Assembly (NCBI GenBank): GCA_023132995.1
Contig: JAGLXI010000033.1
Coordinates: forward strand, 1 to 18,729
Origin: Candidatus Zixiibacteriota bacterium
Lineage (GTDB): Bacteria; Zixibacteria; MSB-5A5; GN15; FEB-12
Length of the DNA stretch: 18,729 nt
Reading direction: 5' to 3'
Both the position numbers and the translations under genes were made by a program. This document shows, one piece after another, positions 1-7,843 of this stretch (within the stretch, counting starts at the first letter, position 1; each line of letters starts with the position of its first letter). The notes under the pieces are model-generated. The model was not told the DNA's origin. It worked only from the letters and a program-made list of their open reading frames with translations, and did no database searches.

Positions 1-230
1 GCCAGACGGGACTTGTTGCGATCGACGTTTTTCTTGTGGATCAGATGACTCGACGCTGCGCGGTCCATCAGGGAGACTACATGCCGATACTTCGGAGCGG
101 CTTCCTCTTTACTTGTCATGGCGCGCAATTCTTTGATGGCCGCTCGCAGTTCCGAGCGCGCGGCCCGGTTCCTCAGCCGTTGTTGCTGTGACGTCCGAAC
201 TCGTTTTTCGCACGATTTATGGTTTGGCAA
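1..230 (-). CDS. rpsT: 30S ribosomal protein S20 (3' end cut by window edge)
   Basis: Small-subunit ribosomal protein that binds 16S rRNA early in 30S assembly. Reading leftward from a TTG at 230-228, 76 codons plus 2 bases are visible and no stop is reached, so the end lies outside the window; the family is usually about 85-90 residues. The protein opens MPNHKSCEKRVRTSQQQRLR and continues with NRAARSELRAAIKEL, the basic N-terminal helix of S20. The C-terminal part shows VVSLMDRAAS and LIHKKNVDRNKSRL, matching the family pattern of a Leu-Asp-Lys-Ala-Ala stretch followed by Ile-His-Lys-Asn and Arg-Lys-Lys-Ser-Arg-Leu. TTG is chosen because it gives the canonical short N-terminus and has an AAGGG Shine-Dalgarno at 242-238, seven bases upstream. 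No other credible start fits. A competing + strand reading frame over 118-303 has no family signature. Confidence 0.93.
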   Translation of the reverse strand, partial: MPNHKSCEKRVRTSQQQRLRNRAARSELRAAIKELRAMTSKEEAAPKYRHVVSLMDRAASSHLIHKKNVDRNKSRL

Positions 231-252
231 TCAAAAACCCTTTCAGTATCAT
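224..252 (+). promoter_or_regulatory. sigma70-type promoter for murJ
   Basis: The + strand has -35 TTGGCA (224-229, five of six consensus bases), a 17-base spacer and -10 TATCAT (247-252, five of six). Transcription would begin near 259, about 35 bases before the murJ TTG at 294. The -35 overlaps the rpsT start codon (228-230). It faces the rpsT promoter, and the two predicted start points lie within a few bases of each other. Confidence 0.6.
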
Positions 253-271
253 TTGTGCAACATAGACTGTA

Positions 272-300
272 AGTATATATCGGCGGTTCGGGTTTGTCAA
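272..300 (-). promoter_or_regulatory. sigma70-type promoter for rpsT
   Basis: Read on the - strand there is a perfect -35 TTGACA (300-295), a 17-base spacer and a -10 TATACT (277-272). Transcription would begin near 265, giving a leader of about 35 bases before the rpsT TTG at 230. The -35 box lies on top of the murJ start codon (294-296) on the other strand. Strong consensus match; start point inferred only. Confidence 0.8.
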
Positions 301-1868
301 TAAATAGGGTCAAGAAAAGCTCGTTTATAGCCTCGGCAGGAACGGTCTCCGGGGCGACGGCGTTCTCGCGGGTTCTTGGCCTGCTCAGAGAGCAGGTCAT
401 GGCCTACTTTTTCGGGGCCGGCATGGCCACTGACGCATTCGTCACGGCCTTTCGGGTTCCCAACCTGTTGCGCGACATGTTTGCCGAGGGAGCGCTGTCA
501 TCCGCCTTCGTGCCGATCTTCAAGGACAAGCTGGTTCGTACTTCCGAGGAAGATGCTTTCCGGCTCGCTAACGTTGTCGTTACGTTCATCCTGTTGCTGG
601 TGGGTCTAATTGTCATTCTCGGTATCGTGGCCACGCCCGCGATCATTTTCATTTCGGCTAACGGGTTCACCGATTCCCCGGAGAAGTTCGACCTTACTGT
701 GGACCTCACCCGGATAATGTTCGTCTATCTGCTTCTGGTCTCACTTTCGTCACTGGTAATGGGCATGCTGAACTCATTCGGCCGTTTTGGCGTTCCGGCC
801 CTGTCACCGGCCATGTTCAACTTGGGGGTCGTCCTGACGGTGGTCATCCTGTACGAGCATTTCCAGCAGCCTGCCTACACGCTGGCTGTTGGCGTCGTCA
901 TCGGCGGCGCGGGCCAGCTTTCGATACAGCTTCCTGCCCTGTGGCGGACAGGCTACCGTTTTCGCCCGCGGCTGGACTTCCTCGACGAGGGACTCAAGAG
1001 AGTGGTCAGACTGATAACGCCGATGATCGTGGGTCTGTCGGCGGGACGAATAAATATCCTGGTCAACACGCTGCTGGCGTCGTTTCTCCTTGAAGGCTCC
1101 ATCTCGTATCTGAACTACTCGTATCGCCTGATGCATTTCCCGTTAGGCGTGTTTGCGGTTGCCCTGGGAACAGTGACGCTGCCGCGCGTATCCGAGATGG
1201 CCAGCCGCAACGACATGAAAGGGTTGAGCCGCGCCTTTTCTGAGGCGATCGGTCTGAACATGCTTGTGGTTGTGCCGTCTGCGGTCTGTCTGGCCCTGCT
1301 GGGCCGGGAGATCGTTGATCTGATCTACCACTGGGGCGCCTTTTCGGACGCCAACGCCGCTAACACGAGTCTGGCCCTGTTGCACTATTCATACGGACTG
1401 ATCGGCTTTGCGGCGGTGCGTGTCACCGTGCCGTTCTTTTACGCTTTTGGAGATTCCAAGCTGCCGATGAAGATTTCGATGTTCTCGGTCTTTATCAACT
1501 TAGCCCTGTACTACCCGTTGATTGTCATTCTGGATTTTGCAGGTTTAGCCGCGGCGACTTCAATAGCCGGCCTGGTGAACTTCTCACTGCTGGCCTACTA
1601 CCTGCGTTTCAAGCAGGTGTACGTTGAGTATGGAAGGCTTGGGCTGAGTTTCGTACGTATGGGGCTGGCCGCGCTGCTGGCTTTCTACGCCGCTCGCCTG
1701 GTCCCCTATGGCATCAGTTCCGGCCGGGGGGTGCTGCTGGACCGTCTCGTCGATCTTGGGGTGCCAATGCTGGTCGGGGCACTGCTTTACCTGCTGTTGT
1801 GCCTGGTTTTTCGCGTGCGGGAGGTAACGGCGATATTCAGTTTATTTGGGAGCAGAAAGAAACCCTAA
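294..1868 (+). CDS. murJ: MurJ/MviN lipid II flippase
   Basis: Inner-membrane flippase of the MOP/MATE-like superfamily that moves lipid II to the outer leaflet for peptidoglycan synthesis. The 524-residue protein has the usual family length and about 14 hydrophobic helices. The N-terminal signature is clear: SRVLGLLREQVMAYFFGAG, then a DAF...AFRVPNLLR segment and FAEGALSSAFVPIF (roughly residues 23-82). RINILVNTLLAS near residue 250 matches the second-half motif. The start is TTG at 294, since an in-frame stop lies at 270-272 and no ATG or GTG follows before the conserved region. No convincing Shine-Dalgarno is visible, so translation may be weak or leader-dependent. The gene is divergent from rpsT and followed after 7 bp by comEC, probably in one transcript. 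Confidence 0.95.
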   Translation: MSINRVKKSSFIASAGTVSGATAFSRVLGLLREQVMAYFFGAGMATDAFVTAFRVPNLLRDMFAEGALSSAFVPIFKDKLVRTSEEDAFRLANVVVTFILLLVGLIVILGIVATPAIIFISANGFTDSPEKFDLTVDLTRIMFVYLLLVSLSSLVMGMLNSFGRFGVPALSPAMFNLGVVLTVVILYEHFQQPAYTLAVGVVIGGAGQLSIQLPALWRTGYRFRPRLDFLDEGLKRVVRLITPMIVGLSAGRINILVNTLLASFLLEGSISYLNYSYRLMHFPLGVFAVALGTVTLPRVSEMASRNDMKGLSRAFSEAIGLNMLVVVPSAVCLALLGREIVDLIYHWGAFSDANAANTSLALLHYSYGLIGFAAVRVTVPFFYAFGDSKLPMKISMFSVFINLALYYPLIVILDFAGLAAATSIAGLVNFSLLAYYLRFKQVYVEYGRLGLSFVRMGLAALLAFYAARLVPYGISSGRGVLLDRLVDLGVPMLVGALLYLLLCLVFRVREVTAIFSLFGSRKKP

Positions 1869-1875
1869 GGGATAG

Positions 1876-4194
1876 ATGACCCGCAAGTATCCAAGTGTCT
1901 TTCTTCTGGCATTTGTGGTGCCGGGAATAGCGTTAGCTGATTGTTCCCGCCTGCCGTCCGAGTACTTTCTGCTGCTGGCCCTTGTGTCCTGCCTTGCCGG
2001 TTTTGCTGCGTTGCAGCGCCATTGCGGGGTAGCGGCCCTGATGCTGGGTCTCTCTTTTGGTTCCATCTCTGGTTTTCACTACGCTATAGAACACTATGAC
2101 ATGGGTCCCAGCCATCTTGAGAACCTGCTGGATGATGGGCATGTGTATCAAATCTACGGGCAGGTGTCCGACTGGCCCGAGTTGACCCGGTCAGGGACCG
2201 AAATCAAAGTGCGGCTGGACTCGCTCAGTTCAGACGTCACCCGGTCCGCTCAAGGCTCCATTCTGCTGAAGGTCTCCGATTCCAGCACCGCGCTGCAGCG
2301 GGGAGACCGGTTGAAATTTAAGGGACGAATCTACTCGATCAAGGGCAGCCGCTGGCCGAGCGGTTTTGACTACCGACGTTACCTGAATCTTAAGGGCGTA
2401 TTCGGAATCACCTACTTGCCGACACTGAACAGCGTTCGTCTGGACACGAAAGGTCGCTCGACGCTGCACGGACTGATGGACCGCCTGCGGTCTGCCATGA
2501 CGGCGAGCTTCCGGCGCAACGTATCACCCGTTGGGGCTGCCCTCGCAAGCGGTTTCCTGATCGGGGAGATTCGCCATATCCCGCCTGACGTCTACCAGTG
2601 GTTCCGTGATTCCGGGACACTTCACCTGCTGGCTGTCTCTGGCTCGAATGTGGCGCTGGTAATCCTGTTTGTGATTGTTATCGTGCGGCCGTTTTCACTT
2701 TCGCGCCGGTACCGGGCGGCAATCCTGTGCGCCGTTGTTTTCATCTTTACCCTTCTGTCGTACGGGGAACCATCGGTGGTCAGAGCGTCCATCATGGCCG
2801 TCCTGGTGATCGCGGCCGGGCTGGTGGGGAGGCGGTACGATCTCAACCAGATAATCGGTCTGACGGCGTTGATCATTCTCCTGTGGGACCCGGCCCAGTT
2901 GTATGACGTTGGCTTTCAGCTGTCGTTTGTGACAGCCTGGGGGTTGATTCTGGCCGTCCCCCGAGTGGGTCGTTTTTTCGAAGCCCATCGCCGTCGAACA
3001 TGGTACCGCTGGCTGGTGTTTCCGCTTATTGTCACGACAGTGGCGCAGATCTGCTCCGCGCCGCTCATCGCATTGTATTTCCAGCGCATTCCCGTCATTT
3101 CTCTCCTGGCAAACCTTGTCATAGTGCCGCTGGTGTCGGTGGCCGTGGTCGGCTCACTGGTGCTGCTGCTGGCGGACCTGGTCTTGCCGGTGGCGGGAGC
3201 CTTTGTCGGGTCGCTGCTCAATTACCTGTTCAACGCAGTCCTTTTCGCCCTGGAGCAATTCGGTGGCGAAGGTATCCACGTATACCAAACCGGTAATCTG
3301 CCCGTGACGGCTACCATTGCGGCTTATGTATTTTTGGTGCTGCTGATCTTTGCGTTGACAACGAAGGCCTTGCGGAGAGCTCTGGTACTGCTGGTTCTCG
3401 TATCGGTGAACGCCCTCCTGCTGACTCATCTGCTGCTTGGCGGGAACGAACGTGACAGAACGCGGCTGCACGTGTTCTCCGTCCCCGGGGGACTGGCGTC
3501 GGTCATCTCACGCCCGGAGGCTCGAGAGGGTGACCTGCTGATCACGTCTCTCGTGGGTAGGCAGTACCCCGTCGATGAGAGGATTCTCGCCCCAGCCCTG
3601 AGAAAGATAGGTGTTGACCGGATCGGTGCCTTCATTGTCCAGTGGGCCGAGTACTCTGCCATTGATGACCTGCTGCGGTTGGCCAGAGACTACGGCGCTG
3701 TCCGCGTTCACGTGGCGACTGGTATCAGAAACAGCTTCATGGATGTAAACAACTTTCAGGGAATCCTGGCTGACAGCGTGGATATTGTCGGCTTCGCTCC
3801 ATCAGATGACAATACGCTGATCGAAAACGGCGGCTACCACGCCGGTACCGGTTGTCTGCGCGCCGAGGTCGGGCCGGTGACCGTTCTATGGACCGGCGAG
3901 CCTGCGGCCGGGCTGCTTCGCCGAGCGAGCGCCCGGCAGCAGACGGTGCTGGTGGTTGATCGTCCCTTTCGGCCCTGCCAATCTGACTTTGCCGAGCTGG
4001 CCGAGGCCGGTTGTTCGGCAATCATCTGTTCAGAAATTGAACAGTGCCCGCGACCTGACGACAGCAAAGCGACCGGCTCTCCGGATGATAGCGCCCGGCC
4101 CGATTTCGTGATCGACCTCACCCGGGTCGGTGCAACGCTCGTAACGCTGTACGACGACCCGTCCCGCTACGTTGCCGTGACGCCTTTGCCTTGA
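1876..4194 (+). CDS. comEC: ComEC/Rec2-family DNA uptake channel with degenerate C-terminal domain
   Basis: Polytopic inner-membrane channel that carries single-stranded DNA into the cytoplasm during natural transformation. The 772 residues fall into three parts. Residues 1-200 have N-terminal helices and a DUF4131/OB-like soluble domain (RGDRLKFKGRIY; GFDYRRYLNLKGVFG). Residues 215-515 form the Competence domain with many helices and the signature SGTLHLLAVSGSNVALV. Residues 525-772 are a soluble C-terminal domain. In the family this last part is normally a metallo-beta-lactamase fold with an HxHxDH metal motif. Here the position after a conserved-looking LRKIGVDRIGAFIV (575-588) reads QWAEYSAIDDL and the histidines are absent. 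The reading frame is intact, so this is domain decay or redesign, not a pseudogene. ATG at 1876 has an AGGG Shine-Dalgarno; the gene starts 7 bp after murJ. A T4P motor is encoded downstream, which fits uptake by pilus retraction (inference). Confidence 0.9.
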   Translation: MTRKYPSVFLLAFVVPGIALADCSRLPSEYFLLLALVSCLAGFAALQRHCGVAALMLGLSFGSISGFHYAIEHYDMGPSHLENLLDDGHVYQIYGQVSDWPELTRSGTEIKVRLDSLSSDVTRSAQGSILLKVSDSSTALQRGDRLKFKGRIYSIKGSRWPSGFDYRRYLNLKGVFGITYLPTLNSVRLDTKGRSTLHGLMDRLRSAMTASFRRNVSPVGAALASGFLIGEIRHIPPDVYQWFRDSGTLHLLAVSGSNVALVILFVIVIVRPFSLSRRYRAAILCAVVFIFTLLSYGEPSVVRASIMAVLVIAAGLVGRRYDLNQIIGLTALIILLWDPAQLYDVGFQLSFVTAWGLILAVPRVGRFFEAHRRRTWYRWLVFPLIVTTVAQICSAPLIALYFQRIPVISLLANLVIVPLVSVAVVGSLVLLLADLVLPVAGAFVGSLLNYLFNAVLFALEQFGGEGIHVYQTGNLPVTATIAAYVFLVLLIFALTTKALRRALVLLVLVSVNALLLTHLLLGGNERDRTRLHVFSVPGGLASVISRPEAREGDLLITSLVGRQYPVDERILAPALRKIGVDRIGAFIVQWAEYSAIDDLLRLARDYGAVRVHVATGIRNSFMDVNNFQGILADSVDIVGFAPSDDNTLIENGGYHAGTGCLRAEVGPVTVLWTGEPAAGLLRRASARQQTVLVVDRPFRPCQSDFAELAEAGCSAIICSEIEQCPRPDDSKATGSPDDSARPDFVIDLTRVGATLVTLYDDPSRYVAVTPLP

Positions 4195-4289
4195 TTTTCG
4201 CCTTAAGTTCCAGTCCTTTTCCCCGATACATAGGGATATACCAGTAGTGTGGGAGAAGTGAGCCCTAACTCGTTCTGAGGTAACAGGAA

Positions 4290-5492
4290 GTGAGTCTATC
4301 CGGCAATTTACAAACAGTCTCCTTTCCCGATATCCTGCAGCTTTTGGCGACGGGGAAGAAGACGGGCGTTCTCGAATTAAAAACCAGCACGCGTCAGAAG
4401 GAAGTAGCCTTCAAAGACGGCAACATCGTCTTCGCATCGTCGGTGAACAGCAGTGAGGATCTGCTTGGCGCCACGCTTCTGCGGCGCGGCCGTCTTTCCA
4501 AGGCGGACCTGGAGCGGGCGATAGCCATGCACAAACAGACCGGTCGTCAGCTGGGGACTACTCTGATCGACCTGAATCTGTTCGACAAGGAGGAAATCGT
4601 CGCCTGCCTCAAGCTCCAGATAGAGGAGATCGTGTACAATCTTTTCTCCTGGCGCGAAGGGGATTTCCTTTTCCGCGAAGGAGAGGAGCCCCGTAACGCA
4701 CCCTTTCAGATTGAACTGAACACCATGAATGTGATCATGGAGGGGACCCGTCGCATCGACGAATGGATGGAGATTCAGAAGGTGCTGCCGCCTGACGACG
4801 TCCTGATGGCGATGTCGCCGTCGCCGAAAATCAACCGCCAGGAGATCACGTTGTCGCTGGATGAATACCGGGTGTTATCACTGATAAACGGCGAGCGCAC
4901 TCTCCCGGAACTGATCAGCCTGTCTCCCATGGGGGAGTTTGTTACCTGTCGCGCCATCTACAAGCTGATAACGACCAAGCTGGTCGAAACGGCGGGCACC
5001 CGCGATATGGAGGAAGTGGAACGGGAAGACGAAGAAGAGATCATTCTGTCTATTGTTTTTCATCTCTACAATCGGTGCTTCTTCCGCATCAGGAGCTTAG
5101 TGGAATCGTATCTGGGTGACGGTAATTCCCGCTTCGGCGCTTTCGTGGCGCAGTATCGAAGCGGCCTGCTCACCTATTTCCCCGGCTTGGAACCTTCGTC
5201 CGAGTTGGCGCCTTCACTCGACAAGTTCCTTGCCACGGTTCGGGCGCTGCCGCCGGCTTCAAGATACCATCATTTGATGCGCGCCCTGGAGGAGATGCTC
5301 AGCGAGCAACTGGAGTTCGTATTCCGTCTGCTTGGACTGAAGGTGTATGGACGGGCCGTGACCGGCGTGAAAAAAGAGATATCGGAACCTTTGGCGGTAA
5401 GGCGCGAGTTGGTTCAGCGGTTTGGTGTCGATGATAACTTCTATCGGACCCTGAAGCGTGCCGATAGAGTGGTCAGGTCGATAAGAGGATAA
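4290..5492 (+). CDS. DUF4388 (PatA N-terminal-like) regulatory protein
   Basis: The 400-residue soluble protein begins SGNLQTVSFPDILQLLATGK, followed by KTGVLELKTS and KEVAFKDGNIVFASS. This is the DUF4388 pattern found in predicted regulators of myxobacteria, cyanobacteria (PatA) and candidate phyla. Residues about 60-135 (LLGATLLRRGRLSKADLERA and the stretch ending SWREGDFLFRE) continue the extended DUF4388 region. A winged-helix-like segment follows (YRVLSLINGERTLPELISLS, residues about 192-211), then an acidic linker and a helical C-terminus of unknown function. The start is GTG at 4290 with GAGG upstream at moderate spacing. It lies 15 bp before a small membrane protein gene, probably the same transcript. 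No catalytic motif is visible. A link to the MglA module rests only on position. Confidence 0.75.
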   Translation: MSLSGNLQTVSFPDILQLLATGKKTGVLELKTSTRQKEVAFKDGNIVFASSVNSSEDLLGATLLRRGRLSKADLERAIAMHKQTGRQLGTTLIDLNLFDKEEIVACLKLQIEEIVYNLFSWREGDFLFREGEEPRNAPFQIELNTMNVIMEGTRRIDEWMEIQKVLPPDDVLMAMSPSPKINRQEITLSLDEYRVLSLINGERTLPELISLSPMGEFVTCRAIYKLITTKLVETAGTRDMEEVEREDEEEIILSIVFHLYNRCFFRIRSLVESYLGDGNSRFGAFVAQYRSGLLTYFPGLEPSSELAPSLDKFLATVRALPPASRYHHLMRALEEMLSEQLEFVFRLLGLKVYGRAVTGVKKEISEPLAVRRELVQRFGVDDNFYRTLKRADRVVRSIRG

Positions 5493-5507
5493 CAAGAGGT
5501 CGATGAT

Positions 5508-5870
5508 ATGAAAAAGATAGCAGTACTTCCGGCATTGCTGGTTCTGGCCGGTGCCGGGTCGGCGCAGGCAGCCAATTTCGCGGTCATCAAAAGCCCGCCC
5601 ACACTCCTGAACTTCCTGATTCTGATTGTCGCGGTGGTCTGCATGGCCGGTTCCCTGAAGGTAGTGGAGCTGATTCGCGGGGGAATATTGAGCAAGTCCT
5701 GGCAGCTCTTCCTGGGTGGTTTCGCCGTGCTGACGCTGGCGCAACTGGCCACCTTGTTGAATGCCCTTGAGATCGTGAACCTGCCGTCGTTTGTCGTACC
5801 CGCACTGCTGATTCTGATGGCGGGGCTGTTCCTCTACGGCGTCCATGAGGCCAAGCGGACTCTCGGCTGA
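5508..5870 (+). CDS. small hydrophobic membrane protein, function unknown
   Basis: I do not recognise the family. The 120-residue protein has a cleavable-looking signal peptide (MKKIAVLPALLVLAGAGSAQA, cleavage after AQA at residue 21). Three hydrophobic segments follow, at about 33-53, 66-86 and 92-113, with a short basic C-terminus (HEAKRTLG). It therefore looks like a small multi-helix inner-membrane protein. ATG at 5508 is preceded by GAGG at eight bases. The gene lies 15 bp after the DUF4388 gene and 117 bp before the TPR-Roadblock gene. A partner or membrane anchor for the DUF4388 protein is possible, but position is the only evidence. Confidence 0.7.
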   Translation: MKKIAVLPALLVLAGAGSAQAANFAVIKSPPTLLNFLILIVAVVCMAGSLKVVELIRGGILSKSWQLFLGGFAVLTLAQLATLLNALEIVNLPSFVVPALLILMAGLFLYGVHEAKRTLG

Positions 5871-5885
5871 AGGAATTGTTTTTGG

Positions 5886-5914
5886 TTGATTCGATTGTAT
5901 GAGGCTCCTATGCT
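5886..5914 (+). promoter_or_regulatory. possible promoter for the Roadblock/MglA cluster
   Basis: In the 116-bp gap, TTGATT (5886-5891) and TATGCT (5909-5914) are separated by 17 bases, four of six consensus matches each. It would start a transcript about 65 bases upstream of the TPR-Roadblock gene. Modest match in an AT-richer gap. Confidence 0.35.
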
Positions 5915-5986
5915 TTTATGTTAGCCTGTTTTCCGATACAGGTCAACGAGTTGGTGAGCCCCAGACTATAGAAACACTGGTGATCG

Positions 5987-6862
5987 ATGCCTGCTGAGAT
6001 TGACGAACGAATCGCGAAGTGCCAGAAAATTCTGGATGGGGATCCCAATTCGCAGATTTTTGCCGCTCTGGCTGAGGCCTATCGAAAAAAGGGGAACCTT
6101 GAGAAGGCCTTTCGTATTTGCCAGAACGGACTGAAAATTAATTCGACGTACGGGTCCGCGCACGTTGTTATGGCCAAGATCAATCTCGACCGCGGTCTCT
6201 ATGACTGGGCCGAGGCTGAGGCCGGCAAAGCGGCCGAGATTGACGGCTGGACGCGGGCAACGGAACTGCTCCTGGCCGAGATTCACATCTACAAGGGAGA
6301 GTTCTCGCCCGCGATCAGGTTGCTGAAGAGACTGCATGCCGGCGATCCCGACAACAGCCAGATTACAAAGCTTCTGGATATCGCTCGTCAACTCCCGCTG
6401 CAGCAGGCACAGGCAATGGGGGAAGCCACCTTCGTCGAGAGACCGGATACCGGGGAGCCGGCCGGAGGCGATCAGCAGGTCAAAAGCGTGATTCCACCGG
6501 CCGCTGCAAGTGCCAGTCAGATTCTCGAGCAAAGCATCACCATTCGGGGAATTGACGGTGCCCTGTTCGTCAATTGCGAAGGGCTTATGGTCGAGTCGCA
6601 GTGGACGATGCAGATGGATGCAAACGCTTGCGGCGCGATTGTGGGCGATATCGGTGAGATGCTTAACAGGGAGTTAGTCCGGAGTTGTTTCGGTGGGGTT
6701 CACACAATCCTGATTGAAACCGGGGACCTTATTTTCTATGTGGTCAGGGGAACAGAAGGGATGTTCCTCTTTGTCGCCAACACCTCGACCAATCTGGGAG
6801 CCTTGAGAATGAAACTGGAAGGCTTACTCAGCAAACATCTTCAACAGGGAACTGAGGGCTGA
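5987..6862 (+). CDS. TPR-Roadblock/LC7 fusion protein
   Basis: The 291-residue soluble protein has two parts. Residues 1-130 form three to four tetratricopeptide helices (for example FAALAEAYRKKGNLEKAFRI, then AHVVMAKINLDRGLYDWAEA and LLLAEIHIYKGEFSPAIRLL), a protein-binding scaffold. After a linker, residues about 180-291 carry a Roadblock/LC7 fold: RGIDGALFVNCEGLMVESQ, a helix with ACGAIVGDIGEMLNRELV, then HTILIETGDLIFYVV and TNLGALRMKLEGLLSKHL. Roadblock proteins dimerise and bind small Ras-like GTPases such as MglA. The stop is 3 bp before the next gene, so the two are translationally close. By analogy with SgmX, a TPR protein that couples MglA-GTP to pili in Myxococcus, it could be an MglA effector; this is inference. 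ATG at 5987 lacks a strong Shine-Dalgarno. Confidence 0.8.
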   Translation: MPAEIDERIAKCQKILDGDPNSQIFAALAEAYRKKGNLEKAFRICQNGLKINSTYGSAHVVMAKINLDRGLYDWAEAEAGKAAEIDGWTRATELLLAEIHIYKGEFSPAIRLLKRLHAGDPDNSQITKLLDIARQLPLQQAQAMGEATFVERPDTGEPAGGDQQVKSVIPPAAASASQILEQSITIRGIDGALFVNCEGLMVESQWTMQMDANACGAIVGDIGEMLNRELVRSCFGGVHTILIETGDLIFYVVRGTEGMFLFVANTSTNLGALRMKLEGLLSKHLQQGTEG

Positions 6863-6865
6863 AGG

Positions 6866-7843
6866 ATGGAAATCACAGCACGCACAACGCGCCAGATCAT
6901 ATTGTTCTCAATGCTTCTGGTGGTGGTTCCGATGGTGGTATTCCCCGAGCGGTTCGGTCTTAGTCTGGCTCGAACCTCGCTCATCAACATCCTGTACGAA
7001 GCGGTTTTCTATGGCGTCGTCTGTTATCTTTTCAGTCGCACGGCCACGCTTCTGCAACTTGTTCAGGTGACCGGGCTGTGCCTGATCTACCGCATGGCTG
7101 CCGGGGCGCTTTTCGGTTTCACGATTTCCGCCATGTATTCGATGGATCTTGGCGTGTCGCTGTCGCTGGGTATGTCAGGCTATTTGCCGACAGTTCTCTT
7201 GCAGATTGTCGCCACACCCTTTGTGTTAAGACCGGTCGCGATTCAGCTTGTCTCCACACCGCTCGTACGCCGTGCGGCGCCTCCACCGACAGAGATCGCC
7301 GAATCGGGTCATACGGGAGGAACCACCATAGCCGTTTCCACGAAAAGAGGCGTGAGTCGAACGGATTCTCAGGCGTCGCTTGAGATGACAGCCGCCGATA
7401 CGGAGCTCCAAGTGGAGACTCTGTCGGAGACCACTGTCACCGGCGGCAACGGGTTTGAGCGCGCCACCCGGTATATCGGCGAAGACACTTCGGTGCATCT
7501 GGCCGCGGTAGTGGATTTCGAGGGGTTGCTGCTGGGTCACTTCCAGCGCGGTGACGCGGTGGCCGAAGACTGGGCGCCGTATGCCCTTCTGGTGCGCGAA
7601 GCTAACCGGGGGGTGCTCCATCGCGCCGGTTGGGGTGAGCCGGAATCGGTCACGCTGGCGTTGACCGACCGGCGAGTGGTCGTGACGTACGATAAGACCT
7701 TCTGTCTCCTCGTCGTTGCCGACCCGCAGATGGATGATTTTGTGAAGATCAGGATCAGGCAGGGCCTGGAGATAGTGAGAAAGTACATTGCTGAACGCTA
7801 CGGCGACAGCTTGGTCGGAAAAGCGGAGAAAACCTATGTATGA
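6866..7843 (+). CDS. membrane-anchored Roadblock/LC7-like protein
   Basis: The 325-residue protein is built of a membrane half and a soluble half. Four hydrophobic segments lie at about residues 10-27, 36-56, 65-92 and 98-122. A linker rich in Ser, Thr and Glu follows (about 130-200). The C-terminus (about 207-320) resembles a Roadblock fold: HLAAVVDFEGLLLGHFQ, then SVTLALTDRRVVVTYDKTF, LLVVADP and a final helix RIRQGLEIVRKYIAERY. The assignment rests on pattern similarity and on the flanking Roadblock genes, so it is less certain than its neighbours. ATG at 6866 has GAGG at about eight bases. Its last bases overlap the next gene by 8 bp (ATGTATGA), implying coupled translation and probably a shared complex. 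It could tether a GTPase/GAP complex to the inner membrane. Confidence 0.65.
   Translation: MEITARTTRQIILFSMLLVVVPMVVFPERFGLSLARTSLINILYEAVFYGVVCYLFSRTATLLQLVQVTGLCLIYRMAAGALFGFTISAMYSMDLGVSLSLGMSGYLPTVLLQIVATPFVLRPVAIQLVSTPLVRRAAPPPTEIAESGHTGGTTIAVSTKRGVSRTDSQASLEMTAADTELQVETLSETTVTGGNGFERATRYIGEDTSVHLAAVVDFEGLLLGHFQRGDAVAEDWAPYALLVREANRGVLHRAGWGEPESVTLALTDRRVVVTYDKTFCLLVVADPQMDDFVKIRIRQGLEIVRKYIAERYGDSLVGKAEKTYV

Noticed and set aside
118..303. Short + strand open frame across the left-edge region.
   Set aside because: It is antisense to rpsT, which has a clear S20 sequence, Shine-Dalgarno and promoter; the + strand frame has no recognisable features.
1876..4194. comEC as a decaying pseudogene, given its lost metal motif.
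   Set aside because: The 772-codon frame is uninterrupted, the channel signature is intact, and the C-terminal domain keeps normal codon and residue texture.
7788..7835. Upstream start for the single-domain Roadblock gene at 7788.
   Set aside because: It would add 16 residues encoded inside the preceding gene that do not resemble the family; ATG 7836 has a well-placed GGAG.
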